64,000 bases of DNA, from the NCBI GenBank assembly GCA_017303675.1, contig JAFLBX010000001.1, positions 1,189,970 to 1,253,969 on the forward strand, read 5' to 3'. The notes under the pieces are model-generated. The model worked only from the letters and a program-made list of their open reading frames with translations. It was not told the DNA's origin and made no database searches. Shown piece by piece: positions 28,354 to 38,466 of this stretch. This DNA comes from Ignavibacteria bacterium. GTDB taxonomy: Bacteria > Bacteroidota > Ignavibacteria > Tepidaquicellales > OLB5. Position 1 is the stretch's first letter. Every line of letters begins with the position of its first letter. A program made the translations under genes and the position numbers.

Positions 28354-28486
28354 AATTATTGATCAATTTTCATAACGTATTTAACCTAACTATTACCATT
28401 AATTTTTGTAATAATTTACTCTTTTTTATTGTTGTATATTTATTATAACTTATTATGAATATTGAACTAAAACCTATAAAAATATC

Positions 28487-30628
28487 ATGAAGAGGTACTT
28501 CCTGTTTTTACTGCTGGTTTCATTTTTATCCCTTTCATTTTTTTCATTCAGGTCAACCGAAAATAAAATAGGCAATATGCTTTCAAAGGCATTTGATGAG
28601 CCTTCAAACAATACATTTATTGTTTGGGTATACCTGAAAGATAAGGGTCCCAATGCAATGGCTAAGCTTAACGACCCGCTTTCAATTGTTTCGCAGCGTT
28701 CACTCGATAGAAGATCAAAAGTTAAGCCTCAGGGCAGCCTGCTTGATTACACTGACGTTCCGCTGTACGGAAATTATGTGAGCACAGTTGCATCTAATGT
28801 TGTAAAAGTGCGTCACCAGGTAAAATGGCTCAACTGCATTAGCGTTGAAGCTACAAAAGAGCAGATAAATGCCTTGGCAAATATGGATTTTGTAAAAGGT
28901 ATCGAACTGGTTGAAAGATTTTCGGTAATCGGAAATAACCCGGAAATTGCTTCTGACCTTAGCCCGGTGTTCTTTAACACGACTGATGACCCGATGGCTG
29001 ATACTTTAACTTACGGTACAGGCAACGCAGTTACACAGATAACACAGATAAAAGTAAACCTTGTTCATAACCAGGGTATCAGGGGACAGGGTATTTTGAT
29101 AGCTAATTTTGACGCAGGGTATTCCAATCTTACCCACGAAGCGTTTACAACATACCCGATGAAGATCCAATCAACATATGATTTCCAGAACAATACGCCG
29201 ACTCTGCCCGGGCATTCACACGGTACAGCAACACTCTGCCTTATTGGCGGATACAAGCCCGGCAAGATGGTTGGACCAGCATACGGCTCAACATTTATTT
29301 TAGGCAGAACGGAAGTTGACCCTACAGAGCGCCCGGTGGAAATGGATAACTGGGTAAGGGCAGCAGACTGGGCAGACAGCCTTGGCGCTGATATAATTTC
29401 AAGCTCACTTGGCTACCTTGAGTTTGATGCAGGCTACACAAGCTACACCTGGCAGGATATGAACGGCAATACATTGCCAATTACCATTGCCGCTGATCTT
29501 GCGGTAAATAAAGGAATTGTTGTAAGCAACTCTGCAGGTAACAACGGCTCCGGTGCAAATAATACGCTTGGCGGACCCGCAGACGGTGACAGCGTTTTAA
29601 CTGTCGGCTCAGTTACATCAACCGGTGTAAGATCAAGCTTTAGCTCCGTGGGACCCACAACAAGCGTACCACCAAGGATAAAGCCCGATGTTATGGCAAT
29701 GGGAAGCAGCAATTATTACGCATCAACTACGGGTAACAATTATACATCCGGCAGCGGAACTTCATTTTCATGCCCGCTTACATCAGGTGTTTGCGCGCTC
29801 ATGCTTTCTGCTAATAAAGATCTGACCCCGCTGCAGGTAACCGGTATACTGAAAAAATTCGCAAGCAATACAAACTCACCCAATAACCAGATGGGCTGGG
29901 GAATTATTGACGCTTCGCTTTCAGTTGATTCTGCCCGTAAGCTTGATAACACGGCTCCTGTAATATTACATACACAGCCATTCACTTCAACAAACCTGAA
30001 TTCAGCTTTTACTATGAAAGCAAAAATTACCGATAACGGTATTATACGTAACTGGACAAATGAAGCACCGCTGCTTTATTACAGGAAAAGCACAAATAAC
30101 GGCGTTAACTGGACAGCGTATTCACCTGTAAATTATTCAGCTTCAAACCTGGATACATTTTCATTTGTAATTCCTGGCAGTGCAAACGGAACTATAGTGC
30201 AGTATTATTTTGCGGCTCAGGATATCGCGCTTCCGACCTCAAAAATTTCAACTCTGCCTTCAGGCGGCAGCGGAATAAATCCGCCGGGCACAACAGCTCC
30301 GCCGACTGCATTCCAGTACACTGTTGGTTTAGTTGGCATTGAGCCGGTATCTGCTGAAGTACCGAACGTATATAAATTATACTCAAACTATCCAAACCCG
30401 TTTAACCCGGTTACCAAAATTAAGTTCGATATTTCCAAAAACTCAAATACACAAATTGTTGTATATGATGTATTGGGAAGGATTGTTGAAACCCTGGTAA
30501 ACGAAGAACTAAAAGCCGGCAGGTATGAAGTTGAGTTTGACGGATACTCGCTTTCATCAGGCGTGTATTTTTATAAAATAGTTACCAATGATTTTGTAGA
30601 TACCAAAAGGATGTTGATGATAAAGTAA
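28487..30628 (+). CDS. secreted subtilisin-like serine protease (S8) with T9SS tail
   Basis: 713 residues. A signal peptide is followed by a propeptide region and the S8 catalytic domain, with triad Asp209 (IANFDAGY), His245 (HSHGTAT) and Ser426 (GSGTSFSCPL). The oxyanion Asn is in VSNSAGNNG. A beta-rich domain precedes the T9SS sorting tail NYPNPFNPVTKIKFDI, ending KRMLMIK. The product is probably exported as a zymogen and acts outside the cell on proteins. It precedes a divergently placed metalloprotease, so two exoproteases face each other. Confidence 0.95.
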   Translation: MKRYFLFLLLVSFLSLSFFSFRSTENKIGNMLSKAFDEPSNNTFIVWVYLKDKGPNAMAKLNDPLSIVSQRSLDRRSKVKPQGSLLDYTDVPLYGNYVSTVASNVVKVRHQVKWLNCISVEATKEQINALANMDFVKGIELVERFSVIGNNPEIASDLSPVFFNTTDDPMADTLTYGTGNAVTQITQIKVNLVHNQGIRGQGILIANFDAGYSNLTHEAFTTYPMKIQSTYDFQNNTPTLPGHSHGTATLCLIGGYKPGKMVGPAYGSTFILGRTEVDPTERPVEMDNWVRAADWADSLGADIISSSLGYLEFDAGYTSYTWQDMNGNTLPITIAADLAVNKGIVVSNSAGNNGSGANNTLGGPADGDSVLTVGSVTSTGVRSSFSSVGPTTSVPPRIKPDVMAMGSSNYYASTTGNNYTSGSGTSFSCPLTSGVCALMLSANKDLTPLQVTGILKKFASNTNSPNNQMGWGIIDASLSVDSARKLDNTAPVILHTQPFTSTNLNSAFTMKAKITDNGIIRNWTNEAPLLYYRKSTNNGVNWTAYSPVNYSASNLDTFSFVIPGSANGTIVQYYFAAQDIALPTSKISTLPSGGSGINPPGTTAPPTAFQYTVGLVGIEPVSAEVPNVYKLYSNYPNPFNPVTKIKFDISKNSNTQIVVYDVLGRIVETLVNEELKAGRYEVEFDGYSLSSGVYFYKIVTNDFVDTKRMLMIK

Positions 30629-30798
30629 CATTGTTACTTTATCAAAAATCCCGCACTGCGGGATAGATAAATCATAGCGGCAACAATTTGAACAGAAGTC
30701 CCTGTTTACCCCTTTGGGGCCTTGGCGGGATAGAAAAACACAAAGCAATAATAACAAGATGTCCGGCTTTGTCGGAGTTTCAAAAAGTACAAAATTCA

Positions 30799-30824
30799 AA
30801 CCCCGCTTTTAGCGGGGTTTTTGC
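30799..30824 (+). terminator. Rho-independent terminator downstream of the S8 protease
   Basis: AACCCCGCT (30799-30807), TTT loop, AGCGGGGTT (30811-30819), five T. It is 170 bp after the stop codon. The gap 30629-30908 also holds weaker palindromes: ATCCCGCA/CTGCGGGAT near 30645-30665, CCCCTTTGGGG near 30711, and ATCCGAT/ATCGGAT near 30837-30862. Confidence 0.75.
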
Positions 30825-30908
30825 TTTACTATATTAATCCGATAACTTCAGGTCATCGGATCAATAAATTTGTTTTGCTTTATTGAAACTGATCTCTGAT
30901 ATTTGATC

Positions 30909-33398
30909 TTACTTTATCAGCACCATCTTCTTGACATCTTTGTAAACACCGGCTTCAATTGAATAAAAATAAATACCGCTGGCAAGGTTTGTTCCGTCAA
31001 AGCTTACAGAGTATCTGCCTGCGTTTTTGTATTCATTGTTTACAAGCTCAGCTACAACCTGACCAACTGCGTTATATACTTTTAGTGTAACAAAAGTATT
31101 CTGCGGCAGCTCGAATTTAATTTCTGTAGAAGGATTGAACGGATTTGGATAGTTTTGCAATAGAGCAAAACTCATTGGATTTTCGTTGGTAGTAAAGTTA
31201 GGACTATCTGGTATTATGGAGCTACCATATATAGAAACGAAATCAGACTTAACTGACTCGTCTTCATATTTATCTATTGCTGTAATTTTGTACCTAAAGT
31301 ATGTATCGTTTACGTTTGCCCCACCAATTCCGCATGATACTTCTGTGCCGTTCAAAATACTATTATCTATGAAATTTGCCGTATCATTGGGCGTGTAATC
31401 ATCATAAGTTGCATGGTAAGTATAAGTTAACGGAGCTACGCTAGGATTAGAAGATGCAGCCCTGTATATTTTATATCTTTTATAAGTATCCCTGGAAACA
31501 ACCCTTTCCATATCAGGCTCTAAATTATTATCCCATATTATCCTTGGGTGACCCACAGTTCCGTTACAATTAGCAACTTCAACAGCCCTGTAAAGCATTG
31601 GCTTTGAAGGCGGTGTAGCTTCTAGGATTTCGTCTAAATCCCAGCCTCCTTCACCGACTTTATAAATTTCCAGATTAGCTGTGTTGCCTGACATTGAATT
31701 TAGGTAAATAAAAATTCCCGAATTTTCATTATCCCAGTTAACCGTTGAAGGACTTGAGTATGGCGAAAATACTTCATTGTAATCTACTCTCCATGCATCC
31801 CATCTATCACCCTTCCACTCTCTTGAAGTCCAGTCTTCTTCGGAATTTGTAAACAGTCTATCTGTTCCTGTCCCGTATTGCTGAGATTCTTTTTTACCTT
31901 TGCTGAACCATTTTACATGATTGAAGCCAGACATAGTTTTGCTTACATTTTTTCCGTCACGTGCTGTTAAACTGTATGTTAACGAACTTGGATCGTTAAC
32001 ATTAAACACCGGAGCTGACTTTTCAAATACAGGCAGCCAGTAATTGGTAGGATCCCAATCAGGGGCAGCATTGTAGGAGTGTGTCCAGTTCCATAAACCA
32101 TCTGCGCATTCCTGATCAATATGAATTCCAAACGGGTATCCGCCACCAGGAATTTCACCGGGATATGCGTGATATATGTATATGCCTTTGCCGTAATGTT
32201 CCTGATCGCCTAAATTGAAATAAGGATTATCATGACAGGTATCTCCCCACATTATTTTATCGTAGTAAGATTCCTTTTGTCTGTTTGCAATAATAAAAAA
32301 CTCATTTCTGGTTGAATTTCCAATTGGTACCTTCAGCATTTGTGAAGTACTTCCTCTTGAAGTCCAGTCACCGATACTGTGAGTAACATCATTAAAATCT
32401 GTAACCTGTGGCTGTTGGTAATCTAACAGCATTAGTTCATACGGGCTCAAGTATTCTTCCAAACCCCAGTAATTATTTACTTTTGAATACGGCTGATGAA
32501 ATTCAAAAAAATTGCCGTAACCAAAAAAATAATGGCCGTGTTCGTGTCCTGAAAAGCTCACAAGTGCCCATTTATCCAAAGGATCGTACAAAACACCATT
32601 TTCACATCCGCCGGGCGATATCTGGAAACCGGAACCGGTTTCATTAAATGCTCCTCTTATTTTTATAGTATCTCCGCCGCTGTTATATACTGTGTGATCA
32701 CTTCCATGTGTACAGTTATCCTTAACTCCATAAGGCCTGAAATACCCGTCTGTATAATGCGGACTGCACGGATTACTTTTAGCTACAATATAAATCATAT
32801 CAACAAATCCATCACCATCGCCATAAACAAAATTACCACCTACCTTTGACCACTTATCATAAGTTGGCCAGTTAATATCGAGATTATTTTCCAATGCTCT
32901 AAAAAGGTGTTCCATTACGCTGTCTTTCCCATTAGAAAATTGATTATAATAGCTCACTTCGTGCGGGAGGACTACATGAACTTCCTTTCCTACCAAATGT
33001 AATTTTCCGCGGGATACCTCCATCCAGTAATCGCTTAATGTTGCTGTATTTCCATTGTACGCATCCCACCAGTTAGAACCAAAGTTTGAAGATTTAGCAG
33101 TAGCAATAACATTTCCCATATACGTTGGCGGCTGATCATGTGAGCTTGGCCACCATTCAACATCACCGCCTGGATCATTTGTAAATTGAACATAAACTAT
33201 CAAAACCGGAAAATATGCGGATTGTTCAGAAGTGTAATCCGCAATACTTTCAGGTTTATACAATCCACCTTCCAGTGAAGGAGCAGATTCCGGTGGTGTA
33301 CCGGGAACAATGCAATTGAACCTGAATGCGTTGTTATTTTGTGTATAAACTATAGATGAAAATAGAAATAATATTGAAAGAACCTTTATTGTCTTCAT
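30909..33398 (-). CDS. secreted M6-like metalloprotease with T9SS tail
   Basis: 829 residues. Signal peptide MKTIKVLSILFLFSSIVYTQ; a zinc-binding HExxH as HEHGH at residues 285-289 in FSGHEHGHYFFGYGNF; and a following region (LSPYELMLLDY and IANRQKESYYD) like immune-inhibitor-A/M6 peptidases. A fibronectin-like segment and the T9SS tail NYPNPFNPSTEIKFELP, ending KKMVLIK, complete it. It is expected to be secreted and active extracellularly. Gene end meets the S8 protease gene end (convergent). Confidence 0.9.
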   Translation of the reverse strand: MKTIKVLSILFLFSSIVYTQNNNAFRFNCIVPGTPPESAPSLEGGLYKPESIADYTSEQSAYFPVLIVYVQFTNDPGGDVEWWPSSHDQPPTYMGNVIATAKSSNFGSNWWDAYNGNTATLSDYWMEVSRGKLHLVGKEVHVVLPHEVSYYNQFSNGKDSVMEHLFRALENNLDINWPTYDKWSKVGGNFVYGDGDGFVDMIYIVAKSNPCSPHYTDGYFRPYGVKDNCTHGSDHTVYNSGGDTIKIRGAFNETGSGFQISPGGCENGVLYDPLDKWALVSFSGHEHGHYFFGYGNFFEFHQPYSKVNNYWGLEEYLSPYELMLLDYQQPQVTDFNDVTHSIGDWTSRGSTSQMLKVPIGNSTRNEFFIIANRQKESYYDKIMWGDTCHDNPYFNLGDQEHYGKGIYIYHAYPGEIPGGGYPFGIHIDQECADGLWNWTHSYNAAPDWDPTNYWLPVFEKSAPVFNVNDPSSLTYSLTARDGKNVSKTMSGFNHVKWFSKGKKESQQYGTGTDRLFTNSEEDWTSREWKGDRWDAWRVDYNEVFSPYSSPSTVNWDNENSGIFIYLNSMSGNTANLEIYKVGEGGWDLDEILEATPPSKPMLYRAVEVANCNGTVGHPRIIWDNNLEPDMERVVSRDTYKRYKIYRAASSNPSVAPLTYTYHATYDDYTPNDTANFIDNSILNGTEVSCGIGGANVNDTYFRYKITAIDKYEDESVKSDFVSIYGSSIIPDSPNFTTNENPMSFALLQNYPNPFNPSTEIKFELPQNTFVTLKVYNAVGQVVAELVNNEYKNAGRYSVSFDGTNLASGIYFYSIEAGVYKDVKKMVLIK

Positions 33399-33454
33399 AC
33401 TGTTTAATTGTTTAGTTTTTATTAAAAAGTTGAATTATTTTTGTTGACAAAAAA

Positions 33455-33545
33455 TTATGGCAGGCAAAAGGGCGCAGTGCCGCTTTTTAGCGGTTCTGCT
33501 TTTATTCCAAAACTTGGCGGTCGCGGAATCCCTTAGCTTGCCTTT
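33455..33545. repeat. imperfect long inverted repeat upstream of the metalloprotease gene
   Basis: GGCAGGCAAAAGGG near 33459 and CCCTTAGCTTGCC near 33530 form imperfect outer arms. Inside, GCCGCT-TTTT-AGCGG (33479-33492) and a TTCC/GGAA pair give a branched structure. It lies in the 190-bp gap between the YCF48-type gene and the metalloprotease gene, both on the minus strand. It is not a terminator by sequence (no T-run). Confidence 0.5.
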
Positions 33546-33588
33546 AATCTAAAACCATGGCGGCATATTATTAAAACCTCCTTTCTCT

Positions 33589-34851
33589 TTATTTCAATAA
33601 AACAATAGTTTTTGATAGTATATTGTTCTTTGACTCAAGCCTGCAAATATAAATACCACTGCTTAACGAAATACCGTTGAATTTTACCTCATATCTGCCT
33701 GCTTGCATTTTTTTATTTATTAATTCGAATATTTCTTTTCCCAGCATATCATATACTTTTATCTTAATGTCATCTTCAAACGCCAGTTCAAAATGAATAT
33801 TTGTTTCAGGATTAAATGGGTTTGGATATATTTTGCCAATTGCATGCTTATTTGGCATTTGAGTTTGGTTACTTGATACATTCACATAGGTTCCGCCATT
33901 AGTAGTTTTAAGAATATAGCCACCTCCCCCAACTACCCAGCCGGTAGTGTCATTTGAAAACCAGAAGTCGTTTCTAAATCCATTTATCGGCACGTTTTGC
34001 TGATACCAGCTAATTCCACCGTTGGTTGATTTAAAAATATGTCCAAAAGTCCCGCCACAATAACCGGTATTGTTGTTAGCGAAAAAGACTGAATATATTA
34101 GCTCGTTATTCGGGTAAGGCACCCTTGCAATACTGTCCCAAGAGATTCCAAAATTTGTTGTTCTGAAAACCATTCTGCCTAACCCGGATTCACCGCCTTC
34201 ACCGATTGTCCATCCTGTGTTACCCACAAAACTAATTCTGTACAAATTAGGAGCGCTTGTTAACAATGGCAGTGATATTTGCACCCAGCTTACACCGCCA
34301 TCGGTTGATCGGATTATCCATGCACCGTCACCACAAATTACACCTGTGTTTGCGTCCTTAAAATAGATATCCCTGTTAAAACTATTATTTGTGAATACTG
34401 AATCAAAGGAAATCCCTCCGTTTGTTGTTTTTAAAACATATCCGCCTCCGCTTCTTAAAAGCCAACCAGTGTTAAGGTTTATGAAGAAGCATTTAAAAAA
34501 TGTTGAGCCAACACCCGTTGGTCCATCCCTGATAATCTGCCAGTTGCTTCCCCCATTGGTTGATTTAATGATAGTCTGAAACCAGCCGACACTGTAAACT
34601 GTATTGGCGTCAACGGCATCAATGCCCTCAAGCCTTTTAAAAAGTCCGGTATTTAGTTGTACCCAGTTAACTCCGCCGTTTGTGGTCTTTACAACAACCC
34701 CGCCATCACCGCATGCCCAGCCCGTGTTTTCATTTATAAAATCAATATCAAGCAGGCTTGTTGTCACACCGCTGTTTTGCTGCACCCACTGTGCCCAAGC
34801 AACATTGTGCAACAAAGAAATGGCAAATACCATGTATAATAATTTTTTCAT
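33589..34851 (-). CDS. secreted YCF48/BNR-type beta-propeller with T9SS tail
   Basis: 420 residues from the ATG at 34851 (signal peptide MKKLLYMVFAISLLHNVAWAQ). A TTG 42 bp upstream is in frame but would put 14 extra residues before the signal. Six or seven repeats of KTTNGGxxWxxxxxG / FxNxNTGWxxGxxGxIxKS are the YCF48/photosynthesis-stability-factor or sialidase Asp-box type propeller. It ends with the T9SS tail IYPNPFNPETNIHFEL and KTIVLLK. A structured leader lies upstream. Confidence 0.92.
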   Translation of the reverse strand: MKKLLYMVFAISLLHNVAWAQWVQQNSGVTTSLLDIDFINENTGWACGDGGVVVKTTNGGVNWVQLNTGLFKRLEGIDAVDANTVYSVGWFQTIIKSTNGGSNWQIIRDGPTGVGSTFFKCFFINLNTGWLLRSGGGYVLKTTNGGISFDSVFTNNSFNRDIYFKDANTGVICGDGAWIIRSTDGGVSWVQISLPLLTSAPNLYRISFVGNTGWTIGEGGESGLGRMVFRTTNFGISWDSIARVPYPNNELIYSVFFANNNTGYCGGTFGHIFKSTNGGISWYQQNVPINGFRNDFWFSNDTTGWVVGGGGYILKTTNGGTYVNVSSNQTQMPNKHAIGKIYPNPFNPETNIHFELAFEDDIKIKVYDMLGKEIFELINKKMQAGRYEVKFNGISLSSGIYICRLESKNNILSKTIVLLK

Positions 34852-35202
34852 AAAACTTATTGTTAAATTAAAATTAAATAATCTATCAAACAAAAAAGGA
34901 CTGCCCCCTGTATTCAGGAGAAATCCTTTAATATGCGCGGCATCAAAAACAAGAATACAGGTTGTCTCATCTTTTTTACTCCGTTAAATTATTAATAATC
35001 ACCAATGCAAAGGTAATTATGGGTAGTCGTAACATTTTTCTATAAGATCGTTTCTAAAAAAAAAAAAAAAAAATGATTGCAATTGCAAGGGCAATTTGTG
35101 AGTATAACAGTAAAACGGTAAAAATTTTCCTTTTTATGAATTAATTTTAAATATTTTTACAATTCTGCTTATACTATATTTGTATAACTATACTTTAACA
35201 TA
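34852..35202. other. 351-bp intergenic region: leader of the YCF48 gene, A18 tract, hutI promoter
   Basis: From left to right: an inverted repeat CCTGTATTC (34907-34915) with GAATACAGG (34953-34961). An 18-codon ORF on the minus strand (34914-34970, MRQPVFLFLMPRILKDFS) overlaps it. A -7-like TACCTTTG on the minus strand is at 35008-35015. A run of 18 A follows at 35056-35073, then the palindrome TTGCAATTGCAA near 35077-35088, and the hutI promoter at 35154-35182. No other gene seen. Confidence 0.6.
35154..35182 (+). promoter_or_regulatory. promoter of hutI
   Basis: TTTT (35154-35157), 17 bp, TATATTTG (35175-35182): perfect -7 box and three of four in the -33 box. It would start transcription near 35189, about 14 bp before the ATG. 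Confidence 0.55.
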
Positions 35203-36438
35203 ATGAGCCTACTCATAGAAAACGCATCGCAGGTTGTAACCTGCCATACACAGGGCAGAAAATTCAAAGCAGGTAAATTCCAGTCTGAAATAGGTTTGCT
35301 GAAAAATACCAGCATCTACACCGATGGCGGCAGAATAAAATGGATAGGCAATAAATTGCCGGCACGCTTTAGATCAGCCAAAATGAAAAAAATTGACGCG
35401 CGCGGTAAATGCGTGCTGCCGGGGTTTATTGATTCACACACACACCTCGTTTTTGCCGGCAGCCGCGCTGATGAATTTTCTATGCGCATTAAAGGCAGCA
35501 CCTATGAGCAAATTGCAAAAGCCGGCGGGGGAATCATAAGCACCGTTAAAGCTACGCGAAAAGCATCAAAAGCAGAGCTTATTGAGCTTGCCCTGAAAAG
35601 AATAATCTCATCTGTGAGCTTCGGTGTAACTACCATTGAAGCAAAATCAGGCTACGGACTCGATACGGCAAGCGAATTGAAAATGCTTGAGGTTATAAAT
35701 GAGCTCAATAGTGAGCTGCCTGTTGATATCTATTCTACTTTTCTCGGCGCGCATGCTTACCCCAAAGATAAAACCAAAACAGAATATCTTGAAGAAATAC
35801 TCTATGAAATGATACCGCAAATTGCAAAACGCGAACTTGCTACTTTTATTGATGCATTTTGCGAGAAAAATTATTTTTCTGTGGCTGATACAAAAAAAAT
35901 ATTTATGCAGGGTATCAAATTCGGTTTGGTACCCAAACTTCACACAAACCAGTTTTATTCCATCGGCGGCATCGAAGCCGCCATTGAGTGCGGCGCAATT
36001 TCAGTCGATCACCTCGAAGTCATGAAACCATCCGACATCAAAACGCTAATAAATTCCGGTACAATTGCTGTAGTGTTTCCTGCAGTATCATATTTTCTTG
36101 ATATCCCCTATGCGCCTGCGCGCAAAATGATAGAAAGTAAAATTCCCGTTGCCATCGCAACTGATTTTAATCCCGGCAGCGCTATGAGCGAAAATATTCA
36201 GCTTTCAATGAGTATGGCGGTTCACATGCTCAAAATGAACGTGGAGGAAGTGATCAATGCTGTAACTATTAATGCCGCTGCTGCGCTTGGGATATCACAT
36301 AACGTTGGCAGCATCGAAACAGGCAAGCAGGCAGATATGGTAATTTTTGATACTCCCAATTACAATGACCTCCTCTATCATTTTGGCATAAACCAGGCGG
36401 AAGCTGTTATAAAAAGAGGTGAAGTCATATACGGCTAA
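35203..36438 (+). CDS. hutI: imidazolonepropionase
   Basis: Third step of histidine degradation: opens 4-imidazolone-5-propionate to N-formimino-glutamate. 411 residues of the amidohydrolase superfamily. The metal-binding HTH is in PGFIDSHTHLVFAGSR (His79, His81), with further conserved FLGAHAYP, HTNQFYS and ATDFNPGS. The next enzyme of the pathway, FtcD, is encoded 2.2 kb downstream on the same strand, with an unrelated lipoprotein gene in between. hutH and hutU are not in the window. Confidence 0.96.
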   Translation: MSLLIENASQVVTCHTQGRKFKAGKFQSEIGLLKNTSIYTDGGRIKWIGNKLPARFRSAKMKKIDARGKCVLPGFIDSHTHLVFAGSRADEFSMRIKGSTYEQIAKAGGGIISTVKATRKASKAELIELALKRIISSVSFGVTTIEAKSGYGLDTASELKMLEVINELNSELPVDIYSTFLGAHAYPKDKTKTEYLEEILYEMIPQIAKRELATFIDAFCEKNYFSVADTKKIFMQGIKFGLVPKLHTNQFYSIGGIEAAIECGAISVDHLEVMKPSDIKTLINSGTIAVVFPAVSYFLDIPYAPARKMIESKIPVAIATDFNPGSAMSENIQLSMSMAVHMLKMNVEEVINAVTINAAAALGISHNVGSIETGKQADMVIFDTPNYNDLLYHFGINQAEAVIKRGEVIYG

Positions 36439-36567
36439 ATGCCATACACATTAAATCTTAACACCTTATTCTATAAGTTAAATCCTTAAAATCTTCCAAA
36501 AAACTGCATTATTCTGCACTTTTCCTTCACAATTAATGTTTAATACAGCCTTCGGGTTTTAATTTAT

Positions 36568-36611
36568 GGGCAAAATCGCTTTTGCCCTGTGGATATGTAA
36601 TTATATCTTTG
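36568..36611 (+). promoter_or_regulatory. perfect promoter with a palindrome over the -33 box (second lipoprotein)
   Basis: Promoter: TTTG (36581-36584), 19 bp, TATCTTTG (36604-36611). The -33 box is inside a perfect 8-bp inverted repeat with a 4-base loop, GGGCAAAA (36568-36575) and TTTTGCCC (36580-36587). As it has no T-run it is more likely an operator than a terminator of hutI. Transcription would begin near 36618, 35 bp before the ATG. Confidence 0.65.
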
Positions 36612-36652
36612 TTCATAAGTAATTAACTAACTAACTAACAACCACAAACAAA

Positions 36653-38389
36653 ATGAACAAAGTATTAAAGATAGTTTTAATAGCAAATCTTCTTATTATT
36701 CTGATAGCAGCCATAGGCTGCAGTGAAGATGGCAGTATAACACCTAACAATCCCAACAACAATGGCGGCAATACAACTACCACAATTTCAGGGATTGTAG
36801 TAAATGAAAACAACGAGCCGATCTCAGGGGTAACAGTTACAGCTCACGGTCAGATAAAAACTTCCGGTGCAAACGGTGAGTTTATGTTCACAGATATCAC
36901 TGTTCCCGCAAACAGGCTGTTTGTTAAAGCTGAAAAACACGGTTACTTTACGGCAACCCGCGGCGAACAGCCGAAACAGGGTGCAACTGTACTTAAGCTT
37001 ACAATGATGCCTAAATCTGTAACACATACAATTAACTCAACTTCAGGGGGAACGGCAAATCTAAACAACGGCTCAATGGTTGAAATTCAGCCCGGTTCTG
37101 TAGTCAAGAATGACGGTTCAACTTATGACGGGCCGGTTAATATGTCTGTGGTATATATGGACCCAACCGATGTTAAATTCACAGAAACAGTTGCAGGCGG
37201 CGATATGATGGCGAGAAGAAGTGATTCAAGTGACGCGGTACTGTATTCATACGGAATAATGAAGGTTGAAATGGAATCACCTTCAGGCGAAAAATTAAAC
37301 GTAACAGGCAGCAAGCCCTCAACTATTACAACAACTATCCCGGCATCACTGGTATCACAGGCGCCGGCAACAATTCCCCTCTGGTATTTTGATGAGAACA
37401 CAGGTCTCTGGCGTGAAGAAGGCGTTGCCACAAAACAGGGTAATAAATATGTAGGCACCGTTAATCACTTTACTGACTGGAACAATGATTACCCGGGCTA
37501 CTTAACAAGAGTAGAAGGAAAGGTTGTTGATTGCCAGGGTAATGCGATACCCGGTGTTGTTGTTAAAGTAGGACAGACAATTGCTGTAACTGATGAGTTC
37601 GGGAATTATGTCCGCACAGTTCCCACCGGCGTTGAATTCACAATATCAGTCGAAGCTTCACAGAATTTCGGCATGTCAAGCGCTCCTGTACAGATCCCTT
37701 CTTTAACTCAGAACCAGGTTTACCAGGTGCCGCTTTGCCAGCTTGCATGTTTCCCTGTAATTACCGGTACATTTAAAGATTGTAACAACAATAATATATT
37801 CGGTACACTTTCCGTTTTCTGGGATAACCGGAACCAGGGTATCATGCCTACACAGACTGGTGCATTCAGGATTTACGTTGCCCCGAATAAACAGGCGCGT
37901 TTGAAGTTCACTTCGTATAACGGGCAGGTGATAGATACAGTTGTTCAGACACCTTCCTCTGCAGTTACTTTGAATCTTGGCGATCTGCGTTCATGCAGCG
38001 GCAATCCGGGTGATTGCGAAAACAGCTTTGTTATCACAGGCGCCGGATATAATAATAAATATGTCAGGCTTCAGACTGCAGTTGCATTGGGTTACTACTC
38101 AGTTAAAGATAGCGTAACAGGATTATCTGCTGCGGGAATGGATACAGCTTCGTTTTCACTGGTATTTCCCGGCAAAACCACAGGTTCTTTTGCATGGCAG
38201 TCAGGCTCACTGGTTTATAAAAACCTTGTTTCAGCGGCAGCTAAAACATTGAACATCAATGTAACACATTACGGCGCTGTTGGAGAAGATATCAAAGGTA
38301 CATTCGAAGGAACATTCCAGTCAGGACAGGGTGAGATCACTATTACCAACGGTAAATTCTGTGTTGTGCGCCACCCCGATGTTGATTGA
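36653..38389 (+). CDS. surface lipoprotein with carboxypeptidase-regulatory-like domains (paralogue)
   Basis: 578 residues. Lipoprotein signal AIGC (Cys23), an Asn/Gly/Thr-rich linker, then the same domains as the 26.5 kb lipoprotein: ISGIVVNENNEPISGVTVTA, SVVYMDPTDVKFTETVAGGDM, IPLWYFDENTGLWREEG, GKVVDCQGNAIPGVVVKVGQ. Whole-length similarity is obvious, so the two genes arose by duplication. It has its own promoter and terminator and sits between hutI and ftcD. Unlike the first copy it has no ribbon-helix-helix gene before it. Function unknown. Confidence 0.88.
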   Translation: MNKVLKIVLIANLLIILIAAIGCSEDGSITPNNPNNNGGNTTTTISGIVVNENNEPISGVTVTAHGQIKTSGANGEFMFTDITVPANRLFVKAEKHGYFTATRGEQPKQGATVLKLTMMPKSVTHTINSTSGGTANLNNGSMVEIQPGSVVKNDGSTYDGPVNMSVVYMDPTDVKFTETVAGGDMMARRSDSSDAVLYSYGIMKVEMESPSGEKLNVTGSKPSTITTTIPASLVSQAPATIPLWYFDENTGLWREEGVATKQGNKYVGTVNHFTDWNNDYPGYLTRVEGKVVDCQGNAIPGVVVKVGQTIAVTDEFGNYVRTVPTGVEFTISVEASQNFGMSSAPVQIPSLTQNQVYQVPLCQLACFPVITGTFKDCNNNNIFGTLSVFWDNRNQGIMPTQTGAFRIYVAPNKQARLKFTSYNGQVIDTVVQTPSSAVTLNLGDLRSCSGNPGDCENSFVITGAGYNNKYVRLQTAVALGYYSVKDSVTGLSAAGMDTASFSLVFPGKTTGSFAWQSGSLVYKNLVSAAAKTLNINVTHYGAVGEDIKGTFEGTFQSGQGEITITNGKFCVVRHPDVD

Positions 38390-38466
38390 GAGGAAATAGA
38401 AATTAATAGTTAACATAAAATAAATATCAATTGAATACCACAGATTCTCAACAGTATTCGCAATTA

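Noticed and set aside
34852-34893. TTG start for the YCF48-type protein
   Set aside because: It adds 14 residues before a complete signal peptide that starts at the ATG at 34851.
36568-36587. Terminator of hutI
   Set aside because: The palindrome lacks a T-run and overlaps the -33 box of the next promoter, so an operator is more likely.
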